In this document: positions 8,904 to 19,893 of the stretch, in pieces
Layout of the letters: the number at the start of each line of letters is the position of its first letter
Position numbering within the stretch: the first letter of the stretch is position 1
Assembly: GCA_002706685.1 (NCBI GenBank)
Contig: PALV01000017.1
Location: 253,105 to 299,301, forward strand
Source: Gammaproteobacteria bacterium
GTDB taxonomy: Bacteria; Pseudomonadota; Gammaproteobacteria; Pseudomonadales; Pseudohongiellaceae
Direction: 5' to 3'
Length of the DNA: 46,197 nt
The notes under the pieces: model-generated
The model's input: only the letters and a program-made list of their open reading frames with translations
What the model was told of the DNA's origin: nothing
Database searches by the model: none
Position numbers and translations under genes: made by a program

Positions 8904-9425
8904 TTAGGCCATATGGTCTTCGAGAAGTTCCAGGTCGCGATCGATTCGGGACTTCAGCCAGTTACTGGCGAAGATACCGGAAAGTGCTCCTACCATGCCT
9001 GCCATGGTCGGAATGGTAGCCTTGGAGACACCACCCGCCATTGATTTGGCGTCGCCGCCACCGGTCAGAGCCATTACGTAGAACACTTCGATCATACCCG
9101 TAACCGTGCCGAGCAGTCCGAGCAGAGGACATACCACTACCAGGGTTTCGATGATTGGCATGGTGGAGCGCAGATCCAGAGAAATCTGTGACACCATCAT
9201 GTTCCGAATCTGCTGGGCCTTCCAGGATTTGGTATCAGAGCGACCCGCCCAGGCCGCGAGGGTGTGTTTCACCCTCTTGGCGTGGGTGGAATGCAGGTAC
9301 CATAGCCGCTCGAAGATCAGGCTCCACATGACCAGCAGAAGTACGCCGATGATCCAGAGAACACCGCCTCCCCTGGCCATGAAGTCCGAGATCGCATCAG
9401 ATAAGTCGAGCAGTGCAAAATACAT
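8904..9425 (-). CDS. exbB: Biopolymer transport protein ExbB (MotA/TolQ/ExbB family)
   Basis: This is an inner-membrane stator subunit with three transmembrane segments: about residues 20-40, 91-115 and 138-158. The family signature is PLLGLLGTVTGMIEVF, followed by AGGVSKATIPTMAGMVGAL. At 173 residues it is the short ExbB2-type form. It lies directly after a second, much larger ExbB-like gene, as in Vibrio TonB2 operons where TtpC accompanies ExbB2. It should assemble with ExbD from the next gene. Confidence 0.94.
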   Translation of the reverse strand: MYFALLDLSDAISDFMARGGGVLWIIGVLLLVMWSLIFERLWYLHSTHAKRVKHTLAAWAGRSDTKSWKAQQIRNMMVSQISLDLRSTMPIIETLVVVCPLLGLLGTVTGMIEVFYVMALTGGGDAKSMAGGVSKATIPTMAGMVGALSGIFASNWLKSRIDRDLELLEDHMA

Positions 9426-9436
9426 GCTGTCTCCCC

Positions 9437-10837
9437 TTAAGCCTGAGCTTTGTTGCCAGAAGCTTCGGCCTTACGAGCGATGATACCAGTGGCCTGTTCT
9501 TCCAGAATGTGGATGATACGGTCACTCTTACTCTTAACCCAGGTGTGCATCAGGATGGTCGGGATGGCGACCGTGATACCCAGTACTGTTGTCATCAGGG
9601 CCATGGAGATACCACCAGCCATGATAGTCGGGTCACCAGCACCGTAAACGGTGATCTGCTGGAACACCTGAATCATACCGGTAACCGTACCCAACAGACC
9701 CATCAGAGGCGCGATGGCTGAGATGATCTTGATGAAGGTCAGGAAGCGCTCCAGTGCTGGAGTTTCCTGCAGGATGGCTTCACCCAGCTTCAGTTCCAGA
9801 GTTTCGGTGTCAACATTCGGGTTGGACTCGGCAACCATCAGAACACGACCCAGCGGGTTGTTCTTGTTGGCTTTGTCAGATTTGACCTGAGCGTTCACCT
9901 TGGCTGAAACCAGGGTCAGCTGGAAGGAACGAACCAGACCAACCAGGATGGCGATGATACCAATACCGATGATCGCAAAACCGATTTCACCTGAGTTCTG
10001 ACGAACCTGTTCGGATACCGTCGGGAAGTTGATCAGGTTGGCCATCAGACTGCCACCCTGCGCACCTGTCGGGTCGATACCAACTTTGTGGATGCCGCTC
10101 TCAGCATTTTCCAGAGCCTGAGCGTTGGCGACGATGTCACCACTCGGCTGACGTGGCAGCACCTGAAGGTGATCGACGTCTGCGTTGTATGACAGGTAGT
10201 CACCGTTGGCAATAGAGTTGAAGGTACCGATACGTGTTACAACACGGTTTTCCTGGTCGCCTGAAGGCAGACCTACCTGACCTTCGTACTGAACAACACG
10301 GCCGGATTCAACCAGTTCCTGCTGCATGTAGAACCAGAAACGCTCGATTTCATCAACGCGAACCTGTTCTGTATCACTGGCTACGCGCTCGATGAAGGAG
10401 TCAAGGAACTCGGTACGGCCAGGATACTGGGCGCTTACCAGAGAGGTTTCGAACACGCTACGGAAGTCACCCGCAACGCCCTGGATAGTACCCAGCAGTT
10501 CGTTCAGGTTGGCGCGCACTTCGTTCAGCTGAGAACGACGCTCGGCCAACAGTGTGCGGTTTTCGTCGAACACACCTTCCAGACGTGTGTTTTCAGCTTC
10601 TTCTTCAGAAATACGCTGGCGTGTTTCTTCGAGAATCTGCTGCTGCTGGTTAACTTCCTGCTGGAATCGCTGCTCGCGCTGACGGGCTTCCTGGGACTCC
10701 AGTACTCGATTTTCTTCTACATTACGGAGAAGTTCTGTCAAGCTGCCTGCCGTTTCCTGTGCGAACGCCTGAGTAGATACGGCAAGGAACATGCCCGTAA
10801 GAGAAATGCCTGCTAATTTAATTATATTCTTCTTCAC
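9437..10837 (-). CDS. TtpC-like ExbB protein with signal peptide and coiled-coil extension
   Basis: The 466-residue product has a signal peptide (MKKNIIKLAGISLTGMFLAV, ending near AFAQE). A long charged coiled coil (about residues 35-120, rich in Q, E and R) and a periplasmic region follow. The C terminus is a MotA/TolQ/ExbB domain (about 280-440) with PLMGLLGTVTGMIQVFQ and AGGISMALMTTVLGITVAIP. This is the architecture of TtpC, which Vibrio TonB2 systems need for uptake through some receptors. It sits 5 bp after the DUF3450 gene and 11 bp before exbB. The TtpC assignment rests on architecture and gene order, so I leave the symbol empty. Confidence 0.88.
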   Translation of the reverse strand: MKKNIIKLAGISLTGMFLAVSTQAFAQETAGSLTELLRNVEENRVLESQEARQREQRFQQEVNQQQQILEETRQRISEEEAENTRLEGVFDENRTLLAERRSQLNEVRANLNELLGTIQGVAGDFRSVFETSLVSAQYPGRTEFLDSFIERVASDTEQVRVDEIERFWFYMQQELVESGRVVQYEGQVGLPSGDQENRVVTRIGTFNSIANGDYLSYNADVDHLQVLPRQPSGDIVANAQALENAESGIHKVGIDPTGAQGGSLMANLINFPTVSEQVRQNSGEIGFAIIGIGIIAILVGLVRSFQLTLVSAKVNAQVKSDKANKNNPLGRVLMVAESNPNVDTETLELKLGEAILQETPALERFLTFIKIISAIAPLMGLLGTVTGMIQVFQQITVYGAGDPTIMAGGISMALMTTVLGITVAIPTILMHTWVKSKSDRIIHILEEQATGIIARKAEASGNKAQA

Positions 10838-10842
10838 TGTGC

Positions 10843-11625
10843 TTACTCCGGCGCAACGATTGGTAATTCAAAAATTTCTGGCGCAATCAGGCCGCTAGAG
10901 ACATTGATTGCGTCACGGATGGCATTGCGGTACGCGCCATCTTCAAGCGTTACCCACTGACGAGACTCTGAATCCCAGGCCCCGGTACGGGTGCGGTCTT
11001 TGGTCTGATAGGTCAGTGCAATTCGGCCAACACGCAACATGTCGACGTCAGTCGGGACGCCATCGAGGTTGAGAGTAGCTGAATAGGTTTCATGGGTGCG
11101 TCCATACGCGTTTTCTGTCTGATACAGCACCAGGATCTGACGGAAGCGCTCTGCGGTGGAAACGTTTGGATCATCGATTGCATCACGGACAAACTGGATC
11201 CGGGCGCGGCGCTGTTCCAGGTGGAAGGGGATGTCCAACTCGATGAACTGCTCGATACTGGCGATCATGCGGCTCATCAGCAGAGGCAATTCCTGGGTCA
11301 CGTTTCGCACTTCGGCGATTGACTCGGAAATTGTCTCCAGTTGGTCTTCCTGGATCGCTATCTGTCGACGCCAGTTGGCATTCAAGACCAGCAGAGCTTC
11401 CAGGTTATCACTTTCCGTTTTGAATTCTTCGAACAGAGAACTGGACGAGTTCGACAGACGGTTGATTCGCTCCTGAGACTCAGCAGCTTCCCTGTTAGTC
11501 TCACCTACAACACTCTGAGCCTGCTCAATGGCGCTGGTGTCAACGTCCTGAGCGAGGGCTGTTCCGATCACCAGTAGCGAGGCCAGTGGTGCCAGAACCT
11601 TTGAATATAATCGACGGTTTTTCAT
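10843..11625 (-). CDS. DUF3450 family periplasmic coiled-coil protein
   Basis: The 260-residue protein has a signal peptide (MKNRRLYSKVLAPLASLLVI, ending ALA-QD). A predicted coiled coil (about residues 28-110) and a mixed C-terminal part that includes RVGRIALTYQTKDRTRTGAW follow. This matches the DUF3450 family, regularly encoded first in TonB2/TtpC operons; its molecular job is unknown. I chose the ATG at 11625 because AGGA precedes it with correct spacing; an upstream ATG at 11652 has no such site. It opens a six-gene operon with gaps of 3-31 bp. No Fur-box-like sequence is evident upstream, so iron control is not supported by inspection. Confidence 0.85.
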   Translation of the reverse strand: MKNRRLYSKVLAPLASLLVIGTALAQDVDTSAIEQAQSVVGETNREAAESQERINRLSNSSSSLFEEFKTESDNLEALLVLNANWRRQIAIQEDQLETISESIAEVRNVTQELPLLMSRMIASIEQFIELDIPFHLEQRRARIQFVRDAIDDPNVSTAERFRQILVLYQTENAYGRTHETYSATLNLDGVPTDVDMLRVGRIALTYQTKDRTRTGAWDSESRQWVTLEDGAYRNAIRDAINVSSGLIAPEIFELPIVAPE

Positions 11626-12015
11626 GTGCCATCCTGTTATTGTATTAAACACTCCGGGTGTAACACCGGATGTGACTTCTTATCTATCGTGCTTTTCCGG
11701 GTAAGTGTTTACCATCCAAACAACGATCTTCTAAAACAGCATTCCTTTTAGCCGGTAAAAACGAGCAATTATCGGGCCAGACAGTTACGAAACTACACAC
11801 TCATCAAATGATTGTAGAAATGCGTAACAGAAGTGATCCAGATCCTGCAACTTACCGTAAATTCAAGGCTCCCTGCCGAATTATGTCGTCAAGACTAACA
11901 CAACCCGTTTGAATTTTTGAACCTCTCAAATGAGAATTTTTTAGGTTCAGGGCCCGCTTGTGCGCCGTGATGGTTCATGCGCGTGAAATACGCACATGAA
12001 CCGTGCACAAGGCGC
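11626..12015. promoter_or_regulatory. Intergenic region between sucD and the DUF3450 gene
   Basis: 390 bp without a gene. It must hold the 3' UTR of the TCA operon and the promoter of the TonB2-type operon, both on the minus strand. Visible structures are a large hairpin at 11957-12011, a nested inverted repeat (TGAACCT at 11918-11924 with AGGTTCA at 11943-11949, enclosing TCTC/GAGA), and a small hairpin at 11653-11670 in the leader of the DUF3450 gene. TACAAT-like AT-rich sequence lies about 20 bp before the DUF3450 start, but I cannot assign a convincing -35. Confidence 0.6.
11957..12011 (-). terminator. Large hairpin directly after sucD (3' UTR of the TCA operon)
   Basis: Arms at 11972-11984 and 11990-12002 form a 13-position stem with one mismatch and a 5-nt loop. 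An outer CTTGTGC/GCACAAG stem (11957-11963 with 12005-12011) extends it. It begins about 5 bp after the sucD stop. No T-run follows on the minus strand, so it may stabilise or be processed from the transcript rather than act as a classic intrinsic terminator. Confidence 0.6.
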
Positions 12016-12888
12016 TTACCAGCCTGTTACTTCTTTCAGTGCATCACCAATATCGGCCAGACTGCGTACAGTCTTGACACCTGCGTCCTGCAGGGCAGCA
12101 AACTTTTCATCAGCCGTTCCCTTGCCGCCAGAGATGATGGCGCCGGCATGGCCCATACGCTTTCCGGGCGGTGCAGTCACACCCGCAATATAGGAAACCA
12201 CTGGCTTGGTGACGTTGGCCTTGATGTAAGCTGCGGCTTCTTCTTCCGCACTACCACCAATTTCGCCGATCATCACAATAGCTTCGGTCGCTGGATCTTT
12301 TTCGAACATAGCCAGGATGTCGATAAAGTTGGAGCCCGGGATCGGGTCACCACCGATGCCCACACAGGAAGACTGACCAAAGCCATGGTCGGTAGTCTGC
12401 TTGACGGCTTCATAGGTCAACGTACCGGAACGCGACACGATACCGACCTTGCCTGGCTTGTGGATGTGACCAGGCATGATGCCAATCTTGCATTCGCCGG
12501 GGGTAATCACGCCGGGGCAGTTCGGCCCGATCAGACGCACACCCAGTTCATCGCAGCGTACTTTAACGTCAAGCATGTCCAGAGTGGGAATGCCTTCAGT
12601 GATACATACGATCAGCTTGATACCCGCGTTAGCGGCTTCAAGGATGGAATCCTTACAGAACGGAGCCGGAACGTAGATCACGCTGGCATCGGCGCCAGTT
12701 GCATCAATTGCTTCCTGCACAGTATTGAATACGGGCAGGCCCAGGTGAGTGCTGCCACCCTTGCCCGGTGTTACACCACCTACCATTTTGGTGCCGTAGG
12801 CAATCGCCTGCTCGGAATGGAAAGTACCCTGTGAACCAGTAAAGCCCTGGCAGATTACTTTGGTATCTTTATTGATCAGAATGCTCAT
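12016..12888 (-). CDS. sucD: Succinyl-CoA synthetase alpha subunit
   Basis: With SucC it converts succinyl-CoA to succinate while making ATP or GTP. The 290-residue protein (E. coli 289) begins [22 protein letters not shown], with the CoA-binding Rossmann fold. It has [11 protein letters not shown], and the phosphorylated histidine in [17 protein letters not shown] (about residue 246). The start overlaps the sucC stop by one base (TAATG), so the two subunits are translationally coupled. It is the last gene of the sdh-suc operon and is followed by a large hairpin. Confidence 0.98.
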   Translation of the reverse strand: MSILINKDTKVICQGFTGSQGTFHSEQAIAYGTKMVGGVTPGKGGSTHLGLPVFNTVQEAIDATGADASVIYVPAPFCKDSILEAANAGIKLIVCITEGIPTLDMLDVKVRCDELGVRLIGPNCPGVITPGECKIGIMPGHIHKPGKVGIVSRSGTLTYEAVKQTTDHGFGQSSCVGIGGDPIPGSNFIDILAMFEKDPATEAIVMIGEIGGSAEEEAAAYIKANVTKPVVSYIAGVTAPPGKRMGHAGAIISGGKGTADEKFAALQDAGVKTVRSLADIGDALKEVTGW

Positions 12889-14054
12889 TATTTACCCTCC
12901 GCGGCCTTAACTACCTGTTGGGCAGCATCAGTCAGACTTTTCGCCGCGATAATATTCAGTCCGCTATCCTTCAGCACCTTGGCGCCGACGTCTGCATTAT
13001 TACCCTCCAGTCGAACTACAACCGGTACCTTGACGCCTACTTCCTTGACTGCACCGATGATGCCTTCTGCGATCATGTCGCAACGCACAATGCCGCCAAA
13101 AATGTTCACCAGAACAGCTTTGACGTTGTCGTCGGACAGGATGATCTTGAATGCTTCGGAAACACGCTCTTTAGTTGCGCCACCGCCTACATCCAGGAAG
13201 TTGGCAGGCTTGCCGCCGTGCAGATTCACGATGTCCATGGTGCCCATCGCCAGGCCAGCACCGTTGACCATGCAGCCGATGTTGCCGTCCAGTGCAACAT
13301 AGTTCAGTTCGTGACTGGCAGCATGCGCTTCGCGTGGATCGTCCTGCGACGGGTCATGCATTTCGCGCAGTTTTGGCTGACGATACATGGCATTGCCATC
13401 GATGTTGATCTTGGCGTCCAGGCAGTGCAGATTGCCGTCAGTTTTGATGACCAGCGGGTTGATCTCAAGCAGTGCCAGGTCGTAGTCCTTGAACAGTTTG
13501 CCGAGGCCCATGAAGATCTTGGTGAACTGTTTGATCTGGTCGCCTGTCAGACCCAGTTTGAACGCAAGTTCGCGACCCTGGAAAGGCATGGGTCCAACCA
13601 GCGGGTCGATTGTCGCCTTGATGATCTTCTCTGGAGTTTCGTGCGCAACCTTCTCGATTTCAACACCACCTTCGGTGGATGCCATAAATACAATGCGACG
13701 TGACGCTCTGTCGACGACAGCCCCGAGATACAGTTCTTTGTCGATGTCGGTGCAGGATTCAACCAGAATCTTGCTGACAGGCTGACCATTTGCATCTGTC
13801 TGGTATGTCACCAGGCGTTTGCCCAGCCACTGCTCGGCAAATGCTTTGGCGTCATCACGGCTCTTGACCAGTTTTACGCCACCGGCCTTACCACGGCCGC
13901 CCGCGTGCACCTGAGCCTTGACCACCCACATGTCACCGCCGATTTTGTCGCAGGCTTCTGCGGCAGCGTCTGCTGTGTCAACGGCGAAACCCTTGGAAAC
14001 AGGCAGACCGTATTCCGCAAAAAGCTGCTTTCCCTGATATTCGTGTAGATTCAT
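12888..14054 (-). CDS. sucC: Succinyl-CoA synthetase beta subunit
   Basis: The nucleotide- and succinate-binding subunit of succinyl-CoA synthetase. It is 388 residues, the same length as in E. coli. The N-terminal ATP-grasp domain starts [18 protein letters not shown] and has [17 protein letters not shown]. The C-terminal ligase domain includes [14 protein letters not shown] and [11 protein letters not shown]. It lies 33 bp after lpd and overlaps sucD by one base. The lpd-sucC-sucD order is the Pseudomonas-type arrangement. Confidence 0.98.
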   Translation of the reverse strand: MNLHEYQGKQLFAEYGLPVSKGFAVDTADAAAEACDKIGGDMWVVKAQVHAGGRGKAGGVKLVKSRDDAKAFAEQWLGKRLVTYQTDANGQPVSKILVESCTDIDKELYLGAVVDRASRRIVFMASTEGGVEIEKVAHETPEKIIKATIDPLVGPMPFQGRELAFKLGLTGDQIKQFTKIFMGLGKLFKDYDLALLEINPLVIKTDGNLHCLDAKINIDGNAMYRQPKLREMHDPSQDDPREAHAASHELNYVALDGNIGCMVNGAGLAMGTMDIVNLHGGKPANFLDVGGGATKERVSEAFKIILSDDNVKAVLVNIFGGIVRCDMIAEGIIGAVKEVGVKVPVVVRLEGNNADVGAKVLKDSGLNIIAAKSLTDAAQQVVKAAEGK

Positions 14055-14087
14055 TCTATTGGTCCTCTATAGTCAAACGCGCATGAA

Positions 14088-15557
<1,470 letters not shown>

Positions 15558-15586
15558 TCACTCTCGATTACAGTCTCGTTAAAAGC

Positions 15587-15619
15587 ATGAGCCACAGCGT
15601 AGTTGTGGCTGTGGCTCAT
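15587..15619 (-). terminator. Perfect 12-bp hairpin inside the operon, between sucB and lpd
   Basis: ATGAGCCACAGC at 15587-15598 pairs perfectly with 15608-15619, with a 9-nt loop. On the minus strand it is followed by GCTTTTAACG, a short T-run. It could be a partial terminator, or a processing/stability element that sets the ratio of sucAB to lpd-sucCD. Confidence 0.55.
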
Positions 15620-15661
15620 CTTGGTACGGTCTGGAGTCATTGCTCCGTTTAAACCTGGCTA

Positions 15662-16915
15662 TCAGATCTCCAGCAAAATGCGTGCTGGATCTTCGAGCAA
15701 TTCCTTGATGGTCACCAGGAACTGCACTGCTTCTTTACCATCTATCATTCGGTGGTCGTAAGAAAGTGCCAGGTACATCATCGGCAGAATCTCGACCTTG
15801 CCGTTCACAGCCATCGGGCGCTCCTGGATCTTGTGCATGCCCAGAATCGCAGTTTGTGGTGGGTTCAGGATCGGAGTCGACAGCAGCGAACCAAAAACAC
15901 CACCGTTGGAGATGGTGAATGTACCGCCAGTCATTTCGTCGATGGACAGCTTGCCGTCCTGCGCCTTGTTACCAAACTCACGGATTTTTGCCTCGACTTG
16001 TGCCAGACCCATGTGGTCTGCGTTGCGCAGCACCGGAACTACCAGTCCGCGCGGAGACGAAACTGCAACGCCGATGTCCTGGTAACCGTGATATACGATG
16101 TCGTTGCCATCGATGGAGGCATTGACGGCGGGGTAACGCTTCAGCGCTTCCACACTGGCACGCACGAAGAAGGACATGAAGCCGAGACGCACACCATCAT
16201 GCGCTTTCTCAAACTGGTCTTTGTAGCGCGAGCGCAGGTCCATAACCGGCTTCATATTGACCTCATTGAAGGTGGTCAACATGGCAGTGGACTGCGATGC
16301 CTGTAGCAGACGCTCCGCCACTTTGGCGCGCAGGCGGCTCATGGGTACACGCTCTTCAACGCGGCCAGATGAGCCATCGGTAGTCGGTGCAGCAGCCTTG
16401 CTGCTTGACTCGGAACTGGAGCTCGACTGTTTGTCGCCCTTCTCGATCGCGTTCAGCACATCTTCTTTGGTAATTCGACCATCTTTGCCAGTACCGCTGA
16501 TCTGACCAGCTTTCAGGCCGTGCTCTTCGGCAAGTTTCTTGGCAGCCGGGCTCAGGGCAGGCGTTTCGCCATCCTGTTTATCGTCAGATTTGGCCTCAGA
16601 TGCCGATTCTGATTTTTTGTCAGACGACTTGTCTGATGACTTGCTGTCTGCACTTGAGGACTTGTCATCAGCAGCCGCGCCTTCCTTGATCGTGGCGATG
16701 ATTTCATTGCTGACGATAGTATCGCCAGAGTCCTTGATGATTTTTTCCAGGACGCCATCAGCTGGTGCCACGACTTCGATTACGACTTTGTCAGTCTCGA
16801 TGTCGACCAGCAGCTCGTCACGTTTGACAGCATCACCGACTTTCTTGTGCCAGCTTGCAATGGTGCCGTCTGGCACGGATTCGGGCAGTTGCGGTGCTTT
16901 GATCTCAATAGACAT
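15662..16915 (-). CDS. sucB: 2-oxoglutarate dehydrogenase E2 (dihydrolipoyl succinyltransferase)
   Basis: SucB forms the core of the 2-oxoglutarate dehydrogenase complex and passes succinyl groups to CoA. The 417-residue protein has one lipoyl domain (about residues 1-78, lipoylated lysine in [11 protein letters not shown]) and a peripheral-subunit-binding domain (about 118-155, [19 protein letters not shown]). The catalytic domain has the active-site histidine in [13 protein letters not shown] near the end. Both linkers (about 80-117 and 158-185) are Ser/Asp/Lys-rich rather than the usual Ala/Pro-rich kind. It lies 45 bp after sucA. Confidence 0.97.
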   Translation of the reverse strand: MSIEIKAPQLPESVPDGTIASWHKKVGDAVKRDELLVDIETDKVVIEVVAPADGVLEKIIKDSGDTIVSNEIIATIKEGAAADDKSSSADSKSSDKSSDKKSESASEAKSDDKQDGETPALSPAAKKLAEEHGLKAGQISGTGKDGRITKEDVLNAIEKGDKQSSSSSESSSKAAAPTTDGSSGRVEERVPMSRLRAKVAERLLQASQSTAMLTTFNEVNMKPVMDLRSRYKDQFEKAHDGVRLGFMSFFVRASVEALKRYPAVNASIDGNDIVYHGYQDIGVAVSSPRGLVVPVLRNADHMGLAQVEAKIREFGNKAQDGKLSIDEMTGGTFTISNGGVFGSLLSTPILNPPQTAILGMHKIQERPMAVNGKVEILPMMYLALSYDHRMIDGKEAVQFLVTIKELLEDPARILLEI

Positions 16916-16960
16916 GTTGATTCCTTACACTGTTCGGTGTCATCACTATTTGTTTAAAAG

Positions 16961-19804
16961 TTATTCCTTTGGTCCCAGTGCTTGCTCCAGAAATGCATTG
17001 AGCTGTTGCATGTGCAATTCTGGATAACCGGCTGCAGCCGCTGCCGATGCCTCACGGCCTGCATAGCGCAATGACACAGACGAGCCAAGAGACTGTATGA
17101 CATTACGCATGTGGTGCTGGCTGGAGTACCAGGCTCCCTGGTTCATGGGCTCCTCCTGACACCAGACAACATCGCTAACGTTCTCGTACTTTTTCATTTC
17201 GGCGCGCAGATCATCTTCCGGGAACGGGTAAAGCTGTTCGAGACGGATGATTGCGATATTGGTCAATTCACGCTTGCGACGCTCTGCTCGCAGGTCGTAG
17301 TAAACTTTGCCAGAGCAGAGTATTACGCGCTCAACGTTGTCAGGCTTGATATCTTCGTCGGTTTCACCGATGACTACCTGGAAGCTGCCGTTTGCCAGCT
17401 CTTCAAGCGTTGCTGTGGTTTCTTTGTGACGCAACAGACTCTTGGGTGACATCACAATCAATGGCTTGCGCAGCGGACACAGGACCTGACGTCTCAGCAT
17501 GTGGAAGACCTGGGCTGAGGTGGTCGGCAGGCAGACCTGGATATTGTGTTCCGCACAAAGTTGCAGGAAGCGTTCCAGACGAGCTGATGAATGCTCAGGG
17601 CCCTGTCCTTCGTAGCCGTGCGGCAACAGCATGGTCAGGCCGCACAGGCGCTGCCACTTGTGCTCGCCACTGGTAATGAACTGGTCGATAACAACCTGCG
17701 CCGAGTTCGCAAAGTCGCCAAACTGGGCTTCCCAGACAACCAGCGCATTAGGGGTGGTCGTCGCGTAACCGTACTCAAAAGCCAGCACAGCTTCTTCGGA
17801 CAGCAGTGAGTCGTAGATACAGAACATCTTGGGGTCTGCAACCAGGCTGCGCAGCGGAATGTACTCTTCTTCGGTGTTCTGATCACGCAGTACCGCATGG
17901 CGATGCGAGAAGGTGCCACGTCCAACATCCTGCCCGGTAATTCGGACCCGATTGCCGGTCGTGAGAATGCTGGCGTATGCCAGTGTCTCGGCAAAACCCC
18001 AGTCAACCGGGATCTCGCCGGAAGCCATCTTGCTGCGGTCGTCGACGATTTTCTGTACCTGACGGTGCAGATTCAGATTTTCAGGCAGACTGGTAATCTT
18101 GCGTGCCAGTGCTTCCAGCGACTCAAGCTTGATGCTGGTATTAAAATGCGGCGTCCAAGTGTGACCCAGGTAAGGGTTCCAGTCGACGAACATTTCGACG
18201 TTGGGCTCTTTTACAAGGCTCTTCACTACGTGTTCGCCGGTGTCCAGTGCATTACGGTACGATGCATTGAGCTCGTCGACTTCTTTCTCGGTCACCAGCT
18301 TGTCACTGATAAGACGTTCTGCATACAGAGCGCGCGTAGTCTGGTGCTTGCGAATCTTGTGATACATCAGTGGCTGAGTTGACGAGGGCTCGTCTGTTTC
18401 GTTATGGCCGCGACGGCGATAACAGACCAGATCGATGACCACATCTTTTTTGAACTCATAACGGAAATCAAGTGCCAGCTGAGTGACGAACAGCACCGCC
18501 TCAGGATCATCCGCATTCACGTGGAAGATTGGCGCCTGAACCATTTTGGCTACATCGGTACAATACTCTGTTGAGCGGGCATCGTCCTGGCGACTTGTGG
18601 TGAAGCCCACCTGGTTGTTGATGATGATATGTACCGTGCCACCTGTACCATATGCCCGGGTCTTGGACATCTGGAAAGTTTCCATGACCACACCCTGGCC
18701 TGCAAAAGCTGCATCACCGTGGATGCTGAGCGGAATTACAGCGTGGCCCAGATTGTCTTTGCGTCGGTCCTGACGGGCACGAACGGAGCCTTCGATAACC
18801 GGAGAAACAATTTCCAGGTGCGAAGGGTTAAATGCCATTGCCAGATGCACTTCGCCGCCAGGCGTCATGATGTTGGACGAAAAGCCCTGATGGTATTTTA
18901 CATCGCCTGAGCTCTTGTACTTGGCGCGGCCTTCGAACTCGCTGAACAGGTCAGCCGGGTTCTTGCCGAGAATGTTCACCAGCATATTCAGGCGGCCACG
19001 GTGAGCCATGCCGATGACAACTTCCTTGACGCCGTAGCTGCCGGCACGCTGAATCAGTTCATCGACCAGCGGAATCAGGCTTTCGCCGCCTTCAAGGCCA
19101 AAGCGTTTCGTGCCCGGGTACTTGGAGTCCAGATGCTTTTCAAGGCCCTCAGCTGCGCTGAGTCGCTCCAACAGGTGTCGCTTTACTTCATTGGGGAAAC
19201 CCGGATTGCCGAGTTTGGGTTCAATGCGCTTTTGAATCCACTGCTTCTGCGCAAGATCGACAATATGCATGAACTCATAGCCGATAGACCCGCAGTAAAT
19301 ATTCTCCAGCGCTTCAACAATTTCGCGCAGTGAGGCGGTGTCGCGATTGATATGCAGAGAGCCGGTCTGAAAGACTGTGGAGTAATCAGCGGGTGAAAGA
19401 TTGTGAAAGTCGAGCTCCAGGTCTGGCACGCGTTCGCGATGCATCAGTGACAGGGGGTCAAGCGCCGCTTTCTGGTGACCACGGACGCGGTAGGAGCTGA
19501 TCAGGTGCAGTACCTGAACCTGTTTGTTTTCATGTTCGGAATTTACAACAACATCGTTGCTCAGTACCGGCATGAAGCGACTGGTTTTGCCCAGCCGTTT
19601 GAAGTAGGCCTGAATCTCACGATGTGATACATCGGCAGGCGACTGCTCTGCTATCCGGGGCAGCGAGTCGAAATAACTGCGCCACTCGGCAGGGACCTGT
19701 TCAGGATCTTTCAGGTATTGATCATAAAGCTGTTCGACATACTCAGCATTGCCACCGGATAAATGGCCAGTGCTCCACATCAACTCCATTATGCTGTCAT
19801 GCAT
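16961..19804 (-). CDS. sucA: 2-oxoglutarate dehydrogenase E1
   Basis: SucA is the thiamine-diphosphate E1 that decarboxylates 2-oxoglutarate and succinylates lipoyl-SucB. The protein is 947 residues (E. coli 933). It has the N-terminal SucB-binding segment (LMWSTGHLSGGNAEYVEQLY), then the GMAHRGRLNMLVNILGK and HGDAAFAGQGVV motifs, and the C-terminal transketolase-like half with LLPHGYEGQGPEHSSARLER. I chose the ATG at 19804 because GGGAAG lies 6 bp upstream and MHDSIMELM fits the family N terminus; the frame is open for 11 more codons. It lies 89 bp after sdhB. Confidence 0.98.
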   Translation of the reverse strand: MHDSIMELMWSTGHLSGGNAEYVEQLYDQYLKDPEQVPAEWRSYFDSLPRIAEQSPADVSHREIQAYFKRLGKTSRFMPVLSNDVVVNSEHENKQVQVLHLISSYRVRGHQKAALDPLSLMHRERVPDLELDFHNLSPADYSTVFQTGSLHINRDTASLREIVEALENIYCGSIGYEFMHIVDLAQKQWIQKRIEPKLGNPGFPNEVKRHLLERLSAAEGLEKHLDSKYPGTKRFGLEGGESLIPLVDELIQRAGSYGVKEVVIGMAHRGRLNMLVNILGKNPADLFSEFEGRAKYKSSGDVKYHQGFSSNIMTPGGEVHLAMAFNPSHLEIVSPVIEGSVRARQDRRKDNLGHAVIPLSIHGDAAFAGQGVVMETFQMSKTRAYGTGGTVHIIINNQVGFTTSRQDDARSTEYCTDVAKMVQAPIFHVNADDPEAVLFVTQLALDFRYEFKKDVVIDLVCYRRRGHNETDEPSSTQPLMYHKIRKHQTTRALYAERLISDKLVTEKEVDELNASYRNALDTGEHVVKSLVKEPNVEMFVDWNPYLGHTWTPHFNTSIKLESLEALARKITSLPENLNLHRQVQKIVDDRSKMASGEIPVDWGFAETLAYASILTTGNRVRITGQDVGRGTFSHRHAVLRDQNTEEEYIPLRSLVADPKMFCIYDSLLSEEAVLAFEYGYATTTPNALVVWEAQFGDFANSAQVVIDQFITSGEHKWQRLCGLTMLLPHGYEGQGPEHSSARLERFLQLCAEHNIQVCLPTTSAQVFHMLRRQVLCPLRKPLIVMSPKSLLRHKETTATLEELANGSFQVVIGETDEDIKPDNVERVILCSGKVYYDLRAERRKRELTNIAIIRLEQLYPFPEDDLRAEMKKYENVSDVVWCQEEPMNQGAWYSSQHHMRNVIQSLGSSVSLRYAGREASAAAAAGYPELHMQQLNAFLEQALGPKE

Positions 19805-19893
19805 ATTATTCTTCCCGGGGTTACAGGGCCACCGCAATCAATCACCGCCTCGTGAGCGGCGTTGCCAGTCGCCTCACAAAAATTTCCTTGGTC

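Noticed and set aside
11760..11950. Fur box upstream of the TonB2-type operon
   Set aside because: AAATGAGAATTTTTT matches only half of a Fur-like site; the second half is absent.
11977..12834. 285-codon open frame opposite sucD
   Set aside because: Complementary to a well-conserved sucD; the product has no recognisable motifs.
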